A stretch of 64,000 nt of DNA from Nitrosospira sp. Nsp11 (lineage in GTDB: Bacteria > Pseudomonadota > Gammaproteobacteria > Burkholderiales > Nitrosomonadaceae). Position 1 is the stretch's first letter; every line of letters starts with the position of its first letter. The notes below the pieces were generated by a model. The model was not told where the DNA came from. It made no database searches and was given only the letters and a program-made list of their open reading frames with translations. The position numbers and the translations under genes are program-made. The stretch spans positions 124,001 through 188,000 of the forward strand of contig NZ_FRBV01000004.1 of assembly GCF_900142705.1 (NCBI RefSeq), given 5' to 3'. Of this stretch, positions 34,978 through 42,252 are shown piece by piece.

Positions 34978-35305
34978 ATTTCAACCTCCATACTCCGTTT
35001 TTCTTGATCTCGTCGTGCATGGCGTCCGGTGCCAAGTCAAGTTCACCCGGCCAGGTTACCGCGCCAAGTTCGACGTACACCTGGGCGAATAAATCCGGGT
35101 CGGCCAGCATGGCAAAAACACCGGCATCGGGTGCGCGTACAAACTCGGACATATCGACTTCGCCTTCCAGCCCATCGATGAAGCGAACGTGTAGCCGATA
35201 GCCGTCAAGTGCTTCTACTGCCTTCACCCGCCAAGGTGCCTTTACTTGTATAGGCGGAACTACAGAAGAGGCGATATTTTCTTTGGTGATTGCCTGAGTT
35301 GACAT
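34976..35305 (-). CDS. DUF2442-domain protein
   Basis: This encodes 109 residues from the ATG at 35305 with GGAGGATT upstream. An N-terminal arm (MSTQAITKENIASSVVPPIQ) is followed by the DUF2442 fold: RVKAVEALDGYRLHVRFIDG, LEGEVDMSEFVRAPDAGVFA and GAVTWPGELDLAPDAMHDEI. DUF2442 proteins form pairs with DUF4160 proteins in what look like toxin-antitoxin modules. That arrangement is present here: the DUF4160 gene overlaps its start by 46 bases. Biochemical roles are not established. Confidence 0.88.
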   Translation of the reverse strand: MSTQAITKENIASSVVPPIQVKAPWRVKAVEALDGYRLHVRFIDGLEGEVDMSEFVRAPDAGVFAMLADPDLFAQVYVELGAVTWPGELDLAPDAMHDEIKKNGVWRLK

Positions 35306-35520
35306 AATTCCCAATCCTCCATGAGTTCTTCGCGGTGTTCCTGCGCCCATTCCAGCACCAGCGCCAGCGCCCGCCGTGACATGTTTCCTCTTAATACGCC
35401 TAAAGTGCGTATGTCGATTACTACTTCATCTTCCGCATAGACTGCGTGAAAATGCGGCGGTGAATGATCTCGCCAATACATCTGAATTATAATGCCATAA
35501 AACGTGCTTATGATTGGCAT
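35260..35520 (-). CDS. DUF4160-domain protein
   Basis: This encodes 86 residues from the ATG at 35520 (GGAGAGAGAA upstream). MPIISTFYGIIIQMYWRDHS, then PPHFHAVYAEDEVVIDI is the unmistakable DUF4160 start. WAQEHREELMEDWELCQ is its usual C-terminal block, extended by RQSPKKISPLL. Together with the overlapping DUF2442 gene it forms a probable toxin-antitoxin-like pair. It starts 17 bases after the ardC stop, so ardC, DUF4160 and DUF2442 may be one transcript. A decayed copy of the end of this gene plus the start of its partner lies at 56050-56219. Confidence 0.92.
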   Translation of the reverse strand: MPIISTFYGIIIQMYWRDHSPPHFHAVYAEDEVVIDIRTLGVLRGNMSRRALALVLEWAQEHREELMEDWELCQLRQSPKKISPLL

Positions 35521-35537
35521 GGGTTCTCTCTCCTTGG

Positions 35538-36428
35538 TTAAGCGGCTTTCTGTTCGCTTTGGTTGCCTTCCACTAAATCTATGATATAGCGGTGTGCCTT
35601 GCTGGCTTGGTTGGCTGCGGTGAATATTGCTCGTTTGTCGCTTTTCAGCACCTTCAGCCATGATTCGATATACCCGGCATGATTCGGGATCATTGATGCG
35701 GCAAAGCCAAGTTCCGCATTCAGGAAAGCACTTCCAAGCTCAGCAATCAATTCCTCGAAAGCGTAGGATTCTGTACCAAAGCGGCTGGCGAAGTCACGCG
35801 CTAAACGGTGCTTGGCTCCGGTCCAATGCGTCAGCTCGTGCAGGGCTACGCTGTAGAACTCGATCTCGGAAGCAAAGCGGTTTCGTTCCGGTAGGTAAAT
35901 CTCATCGGTCGAAGGACGGTAAAACGCTTTCTCGCCTTGTTCGCGGATAACTGCGCCTGAATGCCTTAAAACGCTCTCGGCTGCATCGATCTGCTGAAAC
36001 TCGTTAAGTGGCGCAATGACCTGTGGCTTTTCAATACCGTCTATCTGGTCAAGATTGAACAACCAGAACGGGCTGATTATCCGTGCTGATTCGGTTTTCT
36101 CGGTGTCGCCTTTGCCTGAATCGCGTTCAATCGTCTTGAAAAAAACACACGAAACGCTTTTTTCACCTTTGCGAACTTGGCCGCCCATGTCTGCGGCTTG
36201 CTTGTAGGTCAACCACCGGTCGCTTGAGTAGCCGTGAGTCATGGCCGCTGTCCACAACAAAAGCACGTTTACGCCCTGATAGGCTGCGCCGGTCTTGTGG
36301 TTGCGGGGCAAGCCGTTGCCGGTTCGTGCCCAAGTAATATTACTTTTTTTACCGCTTTCCAACATGGCGATAATCTCTTCCGTGATCTGTGCGTACATAT
36401 CTTTCTTAGGGGTGCTGGTAGTTTTCAT
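35538..36428 (-). CDS. ardC: ArdC-like antirestriction/ssDNA-binding zincin protein
   Basis: This encodes 296 residues from the ATG at 36428. The N-terminal half matches the ArdC ssDNA-binding domain (DMYAQITEEIIAMLESGKK, GVNVLLLWTAAMTHGYSSDR, WLTYKQAADMGGQVRKGEKS). The C-terminal half is a zincin metalloprotease-like domain with SVALHELTHWTGAKHRLAR, providing the HExxH zinc site and the third ligand region (AFEELIAELGSAFL). ArdC proteins enter with conjugative plasmids and protect incoming DNA from restriction. Here it supports the idea that 27.9-37 kb is plasmid or ICE debris. The gene looks intact. Confidence 0.92.
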   Translation of the reverse strand: MKTTSTPKKDMYAQITEEIIAMLESGKKSNITWARTGNGLPRNHKTGAAYQGVNVLLLWTAAMTHGYSSDRWLTYKQAADMGGQVRKGEKSVSCVFFKTIERDSGKGDTEKTESARIISPFWLFNLDQIDGIEKPQVIAPLNEFQQIDAAESVLRHSGAVIREQGEKAFYRPSTDEIYLPERNRFASEIEFYSVALHELTHWTGAKHRLARDFASRFGTESYAFEELIAELGSAFLNAELGFAASMIPNHAGYIESWLKVLKSDKRAIFTAANQASKAHRYIIDLVEGNQSEQKAA

Positions 36429-36519
36429 GCTTCTGGAATCCTCGCGATTTCGGGTTGATAAACACATCCTTTCGCTCGGACTTCCTCGGGCCGCCCTGGG
36501 GCGGCGGTGGTGGGGACAG

Positions 36520-36541
36520 CCCTTGCCTTCACGGGCAAGGG
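36520..36541. repeat. Hairpin upstream of ardC
   Basis: CCCTTGCC / GGCAAGGG form a perfect 8-bp stem with a six-base loop. It lies on the promoter side of ardC, about 92 bases before its start. Another short stem (GCCGCC / GGCGGC) is just upstream at about 36490-36505. Confidence 0.6.
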
Positions 36542-36593
36542 TTGGGAATGGGTGGGGTAGGTTGACGGTGAAGCAACGAGCCGCTAATTCCTG

Positions 36594-36670
36594 CCCGTTG
36601 CATTCTGGTTATCCCCCCCAAGTCCCCCTCGCAGAGGTTCGGGGGACTTGGGGGGGGATAACGCAACGGG
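36594..36670. repeat. Long G/C-tract hairpin
   Basis: Inverted arms are CCCGTTG (36594-36600) with a C-rich tract and AAGTCCCCC (to 36628), against GGGGGACTT with a G-rich tract (from 36641) and CAACGGG (to 36670). The loop is about 12 bases. The whole is a 77-base near-perfect stem-loop with runs of seven or more C or G. It may be a plasmid origin/transfer structure, an element end, or a replication barrier. Confidence 0.7.
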
Positions 36671-37362
36671 TAGAGCTGGCTGCACCGTCTTGGATGGGTT
36701 TGAGTTGCCTGCGGCCTGCACCTGGTACAGGGGCGGGATCACAGACCATGACAGGCAAAGCGTACCGCGTAGCGGCTGGCGTGGTCTGTGACAGTCGGGC
36801 AATGCTGGCCGTGGATAGCGGGATGATGGCACCAGCCATGATCCCAAGAATGCAAACGGAGTGCGCAACGGATGAGCGAAGCTGAGCCGTTAAGTAGAGA
36901 GGATTGAAAGGGCGGCAAAGCCGTTCCGAAGGAATAAAGCGAAGCGCAACCCGGTAAAGCCCGTGTTCGTGCAGCGAACTCTCAAGCGTTAAAAGTTTCG
37001 CATGCGAAACTAAAGATTCATTTCCCCGATCTCGGAATCGACTTTGGAACTGACCAGGTAGTCATGTGTTTAGCTGCGGAATCCGCGTTGTAATCCATCC
37101 GACCACGCTGGCCGAGTTTGTCCTAATCCAACACATCATAAAATATGTTATTAAGGGTAAATTAGAGGAAGTTGAAGGACTTTAGTCCTGCTAAATCGCA
37201 TGATTATTTCCCCCTTTCAATACGGCTCTCTTGGTCTACCGAAGATTCAATTAAGCTACCAACTAATTCTATGAGATGGGTCAAATGCGGAGGCATAATA
37301 GCCCGGACACGGCGAACAACCTCCTTAAACCGGAGGTCGAACATCCGGCAATCCGGTTGGTC
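36671..37362. other. Non-coding right flank of the mobile block
   Basis: About 690 bases without a supported gene. It contains the 18-bp palindrome at 36994-37011 and probably the right edge of the mobile-element debris. Confidence 0.45.
36994..37011. promoter_or_regulatory. 18-bp perfect palindrome
   Basis: AGTTTCGCATGCGAAACT is identical to its reverse complement, with no spacer. This suits a dimeric regulator or recombinase site better than a terminator. No gene starts within 300 bases. Confidence 0.6.
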
Positions 37363-39714
37363 CTATTGCGGCTGCCTTTGCGGTACCAGCCGCCAAGTTA
37401 CTCGTCCCACTTCTTCTCCTTCGTAAATCTGCTGCGCAAAAAGCTCGAACTCGTGCTTTCGCATTGCTTCCGGTATTTTTACCAAGAGCCGCAGAGGAAT
37501 TCTCGCCTTTGCGCAGAAGGCAATTTCAGGAAGTCTAAGGCGGCTGCAATGGTTGAGAGGGACGTGAACAACGCGCGGGCGATCTTTTGAGCCAAGTAGC
37601 GCGAATGGCATGGAATGCGGGCGCACGCGCAGCCTTTCGGCAAATTCCGGAGATAGTTCGAGTATGATCTCGGCCCCGGCGGGCAACCGCGGCACGATTT
37701 CAAGATGCATGCGCCGTGCTTTATCCGGCGCGCCTGCCGCGATAAAGGGCAAGGCGACATAGTCCCTTGGTTCCGACCCAGGGGGCGGCACATTATTGAC
37801 CACGTTGAAGTTGCGCCAGGTCACGTTATTATTGTTGCGGATGAAGTTGGTGAAATTGTCCCAATCCAGAAAATCGGCGGGTATGGGACCAGGGTCGCGA
37901 GGCGCGTCTAGAATGCCGACGAAGCAATAATGCCCCGTTGCGGGTATGTCTGCAGATGGCCAGGTAATGCCATTTGAAACGGTCAGCAGGTCGCCAGTCG
38001 GCACGTTTGCCAAGGTGGTCGATCCCAGCAGTGTCCACAGGTCGGGCGCGAGAAGCGTGGAAGGCGGCGCCCAATAGACAGTAGCTGCCACATCGGTTGC
38101 AGCCGAGCCACCCCGGTTGCGCACACGCACGTAAACGAAATTATCCTGCCCCGCTTCCGCTTCGTAACCCAGTGTCATGTCGTTCTCGGTCCCGCTGCCC
38201 GCGCCAAAAGCAGCTTGGGGATCGACGACAGCCAGCCGCCGCAGAATGATATCCGGACTGGATGAGATCGCGCCCAGGTGAGGATCGCCGTTGTCGCCGA
38301 TGAAATCCCTCAGATAGATGTCGGGAGCGAGGTTGAGTACTGTTCCATCAATGATCGCGCGTAGATTGGGCATCACTCCGATGCGGTCTACAGCCGGATC
38401 TGCAGACAAGGTTCCATATGCGGCATCCGACAGAATCATGCGCAGTTGCCACGGGGCAAGGCGGTCGCCTGAAGCCGCTTCCACCAGACCCTGCACCGCG
38501 AGCGCTGCGCCCGTGACGATGGGGGTAGCACTGGATGTGCCGTTGAAGCCGGTCGTATAGAGGTTTGTAGCCGTATTGGCGGCATCGGAAGAAAGGGTGT
38601 CCACGTTCTCGCCCCATCCATAGCAGTCGATACGGCTGCCATGACATGAAAAGCCGAGGCGCACGTGCGGCGCGGTGGAACTTGCCGCCCCCACCATGAT
38701 GGCGCCTGAATCGAGAAAATCCGGGCTGGCGCGGTTGAATATCTGCTGGCCGCCGGGATTCACCACTGTATCAAGGTCGACGCCGCCATTGCCGGCCGCC
38801 TCGACCACCGCGATGCCAAGCGATGTCGCGAGGAGGATCACGTCGAAAACGGCTGGGTCGATCTCGACCGGGACCAGGCTGTAACCAAACAGATTCGTCT
38901 GTGCTTCAAGCAGCAACACGTCACCAAAGCTCATGACGCCAATCGCGTCGAGTATTGGTTGGGCCGTGCTATAACCGCCTCCCGGCAGATGCTGGCCCAC
39001 GCAGCGGACAGATGCCAGCGCGGGCGTGATGCCAACGCAACCCACGGCATTATCTACCGCAGCGATTTCCCCGAGCACGCCGCTGCCATGAAAATAATAG
39101 GAATGATTCAGGCCCGAGATCAGCGTGATACCGTGCGCGGCGAGATCTTCATGATCAAAAGTCCAACCCCACTCCATATCCACCAGTGCCTGTCCAGCGC
39201 CATCGCCGCCAGGAAAATTCCAGGCATACTCCGCATCGATGCCGTCGGGCGCGGGGTCGAGATAGCCTTGGTTAGCGCTGCGTGGGTCATCCGCAGCGTT
39301 GACAAATGGCGGCTCGACAGGCGGCGGCTCGACGTAAGCCATGGCCACCGACTCCCACTGGGAGAGTTGCTTCACCAGTTCTTCGGCATTCATGCCGGGC
39401 GGCAGGTTGATCGCGAAATAGGCGCCCAGATTGGCCGGCCGAAATGCGGAATTCAACGCCCTGGCGCGTTCCGCCAGCGCGTTGAACTGATCGGATTCAA
39501 ACGACAGGAGAGGTTCAAGTGTGATGCCTTCAAACTGTGCCGCCACCGCGTTCCACGGGCCGACACCGAGCGATTCCACCATTCGTGCGGTATCTTGACG
39601 GGGAAGCTGGACGTGATCCTTGAATTTGACGATTACGCGGCGGCGATAGCCGGGCCCGGGCCTCGCTCGTTCCATGCCCGGCGTCGCGGCGCTTTCATTC
39701 TCGTTGGTAGCCAT
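37363..39714 (-). CDS. S8-family (subtilisin-like) serine peptidase
   Basis: This encodes 783 residues. After an inhibitor-like N-terminal region (YRRRVIVKFKDHVQLPRQD) comes a subtilase domain. Asp179 lies in VDMEWGWTFDHEDL, His209 in YYFHGSGVLGEIAAV and the nucleophile Ser394 in FNGTSSATPIVTGAALA. The oxyanion Asn is in VEAAGNGGVDLD. The catalytic triad is complete, although HGSG replaces the usual HGTH/HGT. A C-terminal beta-sandwich region of about 300 residues follows (DNFVYVRVRNRGGSAATDVA and others), likely for substrate or surface binding. No signal peptide is obvious, so the secretion route is unclear. The gene stands alone and may be cargo of the neighbouring mobile block. Confidence 0.88.
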   Translation of the reverse strand: MATNENESAATPGMERARPGPGYRRRVIVKFKDHVQLPRQDTARMVESLGVGPWNAVAAQFEGITLEPLLSFESDQFNALAERARALNSAFRPANLGAYFAINLPPGMNAEELVKQLSQWESVAMAYVEPPPVEPPFVNAADDPRSANQGYLDPAPDGIDAEYAWNFPGGDGAGQALVDMEWGWTFDHEDLAAHGITLISGLNHSYYFHGSGVLGEIAAVDNAVGCVGITPALASVRCVGQHLPGGGYSTAQPILDAIGVMSFGDVLLLEAQTNLFGYSLVPVEIDPAVFDVILLATSLGIAVVEAAGNGGVDLDTVVNPGGQQIFNRASPDFLDSGAIMVGAASSTAPHVRLGFSCHGSRIDCYGWGENVDTLSSDAANTATNLYTTGFNGTSSATPIVTGAALAVQGLVEAASGDRLAPWQLRMILSDAAYGTLSADPAVDRIGVMPNLRAIIDGTVLNLAPDIYLRDFIGDNGDPHLGAISSSPDIILRRLAVVDPQAAFGAGSGTENDMTLGYEAEAGQDNFVYVRVRNRGGSAATDVAATVYWAPPSTLLAPDLWTLLGSTTLANVPTGDLLTVSNGITWPSADIPATGHYCFVGILDAPRDPGPIPADFLDWDNFTNFIRNNNNVTWRNFNVVNNVPPPGSEPRDYVALPFIAAGAPDKARRMHLEIVPRLPAGAEIILELSPEFAERLRVRPHSMPFALLGSKDRPRVVHVPLNHCSRLRLPEIAFCAKARIPLRLLVKIPEAMRKHEFELFAQQIYEGEEVGRVTWRLVPQRQPQ

Positions 39715-40147
39715 GATCTTCTTCCTCGGACCGGTCGTTACATATAACGAATAGCATGGAATACGAAATATTCAAGCTGAGCAGAGGGTCCCTTTACAAA
39801 ATCGGCATTAATCCAACAAATATTCCCCAAAGATGAAAAAAGCTGGTTTGCTCAGATAGGGCGACCCTGATCATCTGTTTTGAATGCAGCCTTGAGACCA
39901 ATAGCCCGACGGTGTACCTGCGCCCAAAACCACATACCGAGCTGAGCTCTTCCGGTATTTCCTGATCTGTCGGAAAGCTATTGCTTTTTACCGCTATGCG
40001 GATTACGCTGGAATTTAGCGGTGTCGTGGATGTCGCGTCTCGTATGAACGCGCATAAGAACCATGAAGATCTGGTCGAGTTGCTAGTATCTTTCGGACGT
40101 TCACTGGTGCACCAGGAATCCCGGCGCCGCTTCCAAACTACCTGGAA
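39715..40147. other. Intergenic region between divergent genes
   Basis: About 430 bases. Long frames on the minus strand here are composition artefacts. I see no RNA gene or strong repeat. It must hold promoters for the subtilase and for the 618-residue protein. Confidence 0.4.
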
Positions 40148-42004
40148 ATGGCCATGTCTGATCATGCCGACTTTGCCGCCGCGGTGACCGTACGCGAGCA
40201 TGTCCTCAACGTCGCGCTGTTGGCGGCATACGCGAATGGATCCTTCCCTAAGGTGCTGGCGGCGAATCTGCCGGGCGGACCGCCCGAGGTCGCCCCCAAT
40301 CTGTTCCTGGGCCAACCTGAGATCAAATGCGAAGGTGCCACGAATCTGCTTGTGTTGACTTTGGCGACGTGGGGTCCGTTGCGTATCACCCTCGATGGTA
40401 CGGAGCACGTTGCCCAGATCGCTAGCGAAATAGAGGCGACCATCAGGCCGGTGTTTGCACCCGGGTCGAACTTGCAGCTGGATCCAGCGGCCGACGACAT
40501 CGTCGTCCGCCGCTGGACGGCCTCGGTCACGTCAGAGGGCACGCCGGCCAATGTCGTCTCCTACGTAGTCGGCGATCAGTTCAAGGCCCGGTTACAGCAG
40601 GCAATCCGGGTCGCCATCGCATTCCGGCTGATCAAGTTGCCCGCCATTGACGCGAGCTTCTTCGGCCCACTCGCGCGCCTTTCGACATCGGTCGCCGCCC
40701 GGGTGCGAGACGGTGTGTTACTGCTGGGCCTGAATGTCGAAAATGAGAGCGAATCGATCGTGGGCAACGTGGACGCACTAGTTGACTTCGCGCGCAGTAA
40801 CGACGTCGCTGGTGTAGTCAACGCGGCCGCTACGGCGCTCCTGCTCAACGACTTGCATACACGCATAGTCACCTCCATTGAAAACGCGGGCGCGAGCCTG
40901 GACCGGTTCTCGGTAACGTCCGCGGCGGGGTACTTTCAGGTGAGCGGTGCGGCAAGGAAGTCATCCGGCACCGTGAACTTCTCGTTCCTGGTTGTTCCGA
41001 GCATGTTCCACACCCGACCCGGCAAGTTTTTCACCTTCCTGCCTAAGAACAGGTGGGTGAACAGCCGCATCTGGCCCGCGCTCGAGTTCCACCTTGAGGG
41101 TGTCCACACCGACGTGGACCGGTCGTGGTGGGTAATCGTCCTCGAAGTGTTTCTCGGCGTCCTGACCGTCGGGTTCGCGACGCTCTACATCGAAGATCTG
41201 GTGAGTGCAGCCGCCGAGAACTTCAGTGGAAAGGTCAAAGCGGCCAAGCCGGGTGCGCCGGCAGCCCGCGTTCGGCGGACGATTCCTCCACCGAGCGGTG
41301 TGGGCGTGCGCATCGGCGTCGAACAGTTCGAGATCACCACCGCAGGCACCTACTTCGGAATCTCCACTCGGGCGACCTCCACCCCGGTTGCTCTGCTCGG
41401 ACCGACGGCGGTGCCCAGCAACTACGCAGGCGACGTCCTGCGCTACCTGATGCGGCTTCCGTCGGGAGTATCAGAGGCTGACCCCGCACTGCACATCCGC
41501 TGGATACTCGAGGATAGGACCAACGACGTCCTCTTGGTCGACGAGGATGGATCGGCTGCGAGCCGGCTACGATTCGACTTTTTGCCAGCCGGGCGCGCCA
41601 ACGCGAGCGAGTTCGGCATCATCGCGCGGCTGTACCGCCGGCTGGGCCCTAACATAACCGACGTGATCGAGTTGGGGACCACCTCCCTCCATGTGCAAAT
41701 GCGCGGGCCGCTCCCGCCTCGTGCGTACGTTCGCTGGCGCTCCGAGGTGAAAAACCCGCAGATCACTGTCGACGAGGCTACCGACACATGGACCTACCTC
41801 GGTGAGGTGCGAGTGCAGCGGTGGTCGGAATGGCACCGCACCGACTTGCCCTGCCGCGCGGTCAACGCACCCAACGGCTACCGGTTTTCTGAACAGACCG
41901 CCGACCGACTGCCCTTTCCCCTGCGGCTTCTGGAGAGCCACCGCAAGGGTTTGTGCCCCTATTGCTTTTATGGCGGCCCAGCGGGGCTCAATGCGGCGTT
42001 GTGA
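40148..42004 (+). CDS. Large protein of unknown family, probably acquired
   Basis: This encodes 618 residues (616 if the ATG at 40154 is used, which is better spaced from GGAA). The N-terminal 330 residues look like long amphipathic strands and helices (VREHVLNVALLAAYANGSFP, ATIRPVFAPGSNLQLDP, VVSYVVGDQFKARLQQAIRV), vaguely like TULIP-type lipid-binding folds. A hydrophobic helix follows (WWVIVLEVFLGVLTVGFATL), and then a C-terminal beta-rich domain. The last residues include CPYC, and a second CxxxC occurs just after the stop in another frame, so a zinc ribbon may have been cut by a frameshift. Codon use is more GC-rich than in neighbours, closer to actinobacterial genes. Function unknown. 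Confidence 0.65.
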   Translation: MAMSDHADFAAAVTVREHVLNVALLAAYANGSFPKVLAANLPGGPPEVAPNLFLGQPEIKCEGATNLLVLTLATWGPLRITLDGTEHVAQIASEIEATIRPVFAPGSNLQLDPAADDIVVRRWTASVTSEGTPANVVSYVVGDQFKARLQQAIRVAIAFRLIKLPAIDASFFGPLARLSTSVAARVRDGVLLLGLNVENESESIVGNVDALVDFARSNDVAGVVNAAATALLLNDLHTRIVTSIENAGASLDRFSVTSAAGYFQVSGAARKSSGTVNFSFLVVPSMFHTRPGKFFTFLPKNRWVNSRIWPALEFHLEGVHTDVDRSWWVIVLEVFLGVLTVGFATLYIEDLVSAAAENFSGKVKAAKPGAPAARVRRTIPPPSGVGVRIGVEQFEITTAGTYFGISTRATSTPVALLGPTAVPSNYAGDVLRYLMRLPSGVSEADPALHIRWILEDRTNDVLLVDEDGSAASRLRFDFLPAGRANASEFGIIARLYRRLGPNITDVIELGTTSLHVQMRGPLPPRAYVRWRSEVKNPQITVDEATDTWTYLGEVRVQRWSEWHRTDLPCRAVNAPNGYRFSEQTADRLPFPLRLLESHRKGLCPYCFYGGPAGLNAAL

Positions 42005-42252
42005 CTGTCGTGGTTCGTGCGCTCGGCGTTTCAAGGGCGAGGACGGGGTATACCAGGATGGCGTTCTGCCGTTTAATTTTCCCCAGGCCAGTCAATGGGT
42101 TGACGTGTTTTTGAAGTTCCAGTCCCAGACCTGGCAATACCGATGATAAGACCGGACATCAAATTCATACCGAAAAAGCGGCGGAATATGAACCGCTCAG
42201 ATGCTTTGCGCTTTTGCAGCCGATTTCCTTCAAGTCCGACAGGCTACTAGCG
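42005..42252. other. Intergenic region
   Basis: About 250 bases. A frame in a different phase (DCRGSCARRFKGEDG, then PFNFPQASQWVDVFLKFQSQ) runs from about 42003 to 42146 and may be the lost C-terminus of the 618-residue protein. Confidence 0.35.

Noticed and set aside
39794-40408. 204-codon leftward frame
   Set aside because: Overlaps the 5' end of the 618-residue gene; composition is that of an antisense shadow.
31107-42250. Shared 11-mer CAGGCTACTAG at 31107 and 42240 as a possible attachment-site pair
   Set aside because: Too short to exceed chance in 64 kb, and no integrase gene supports it.
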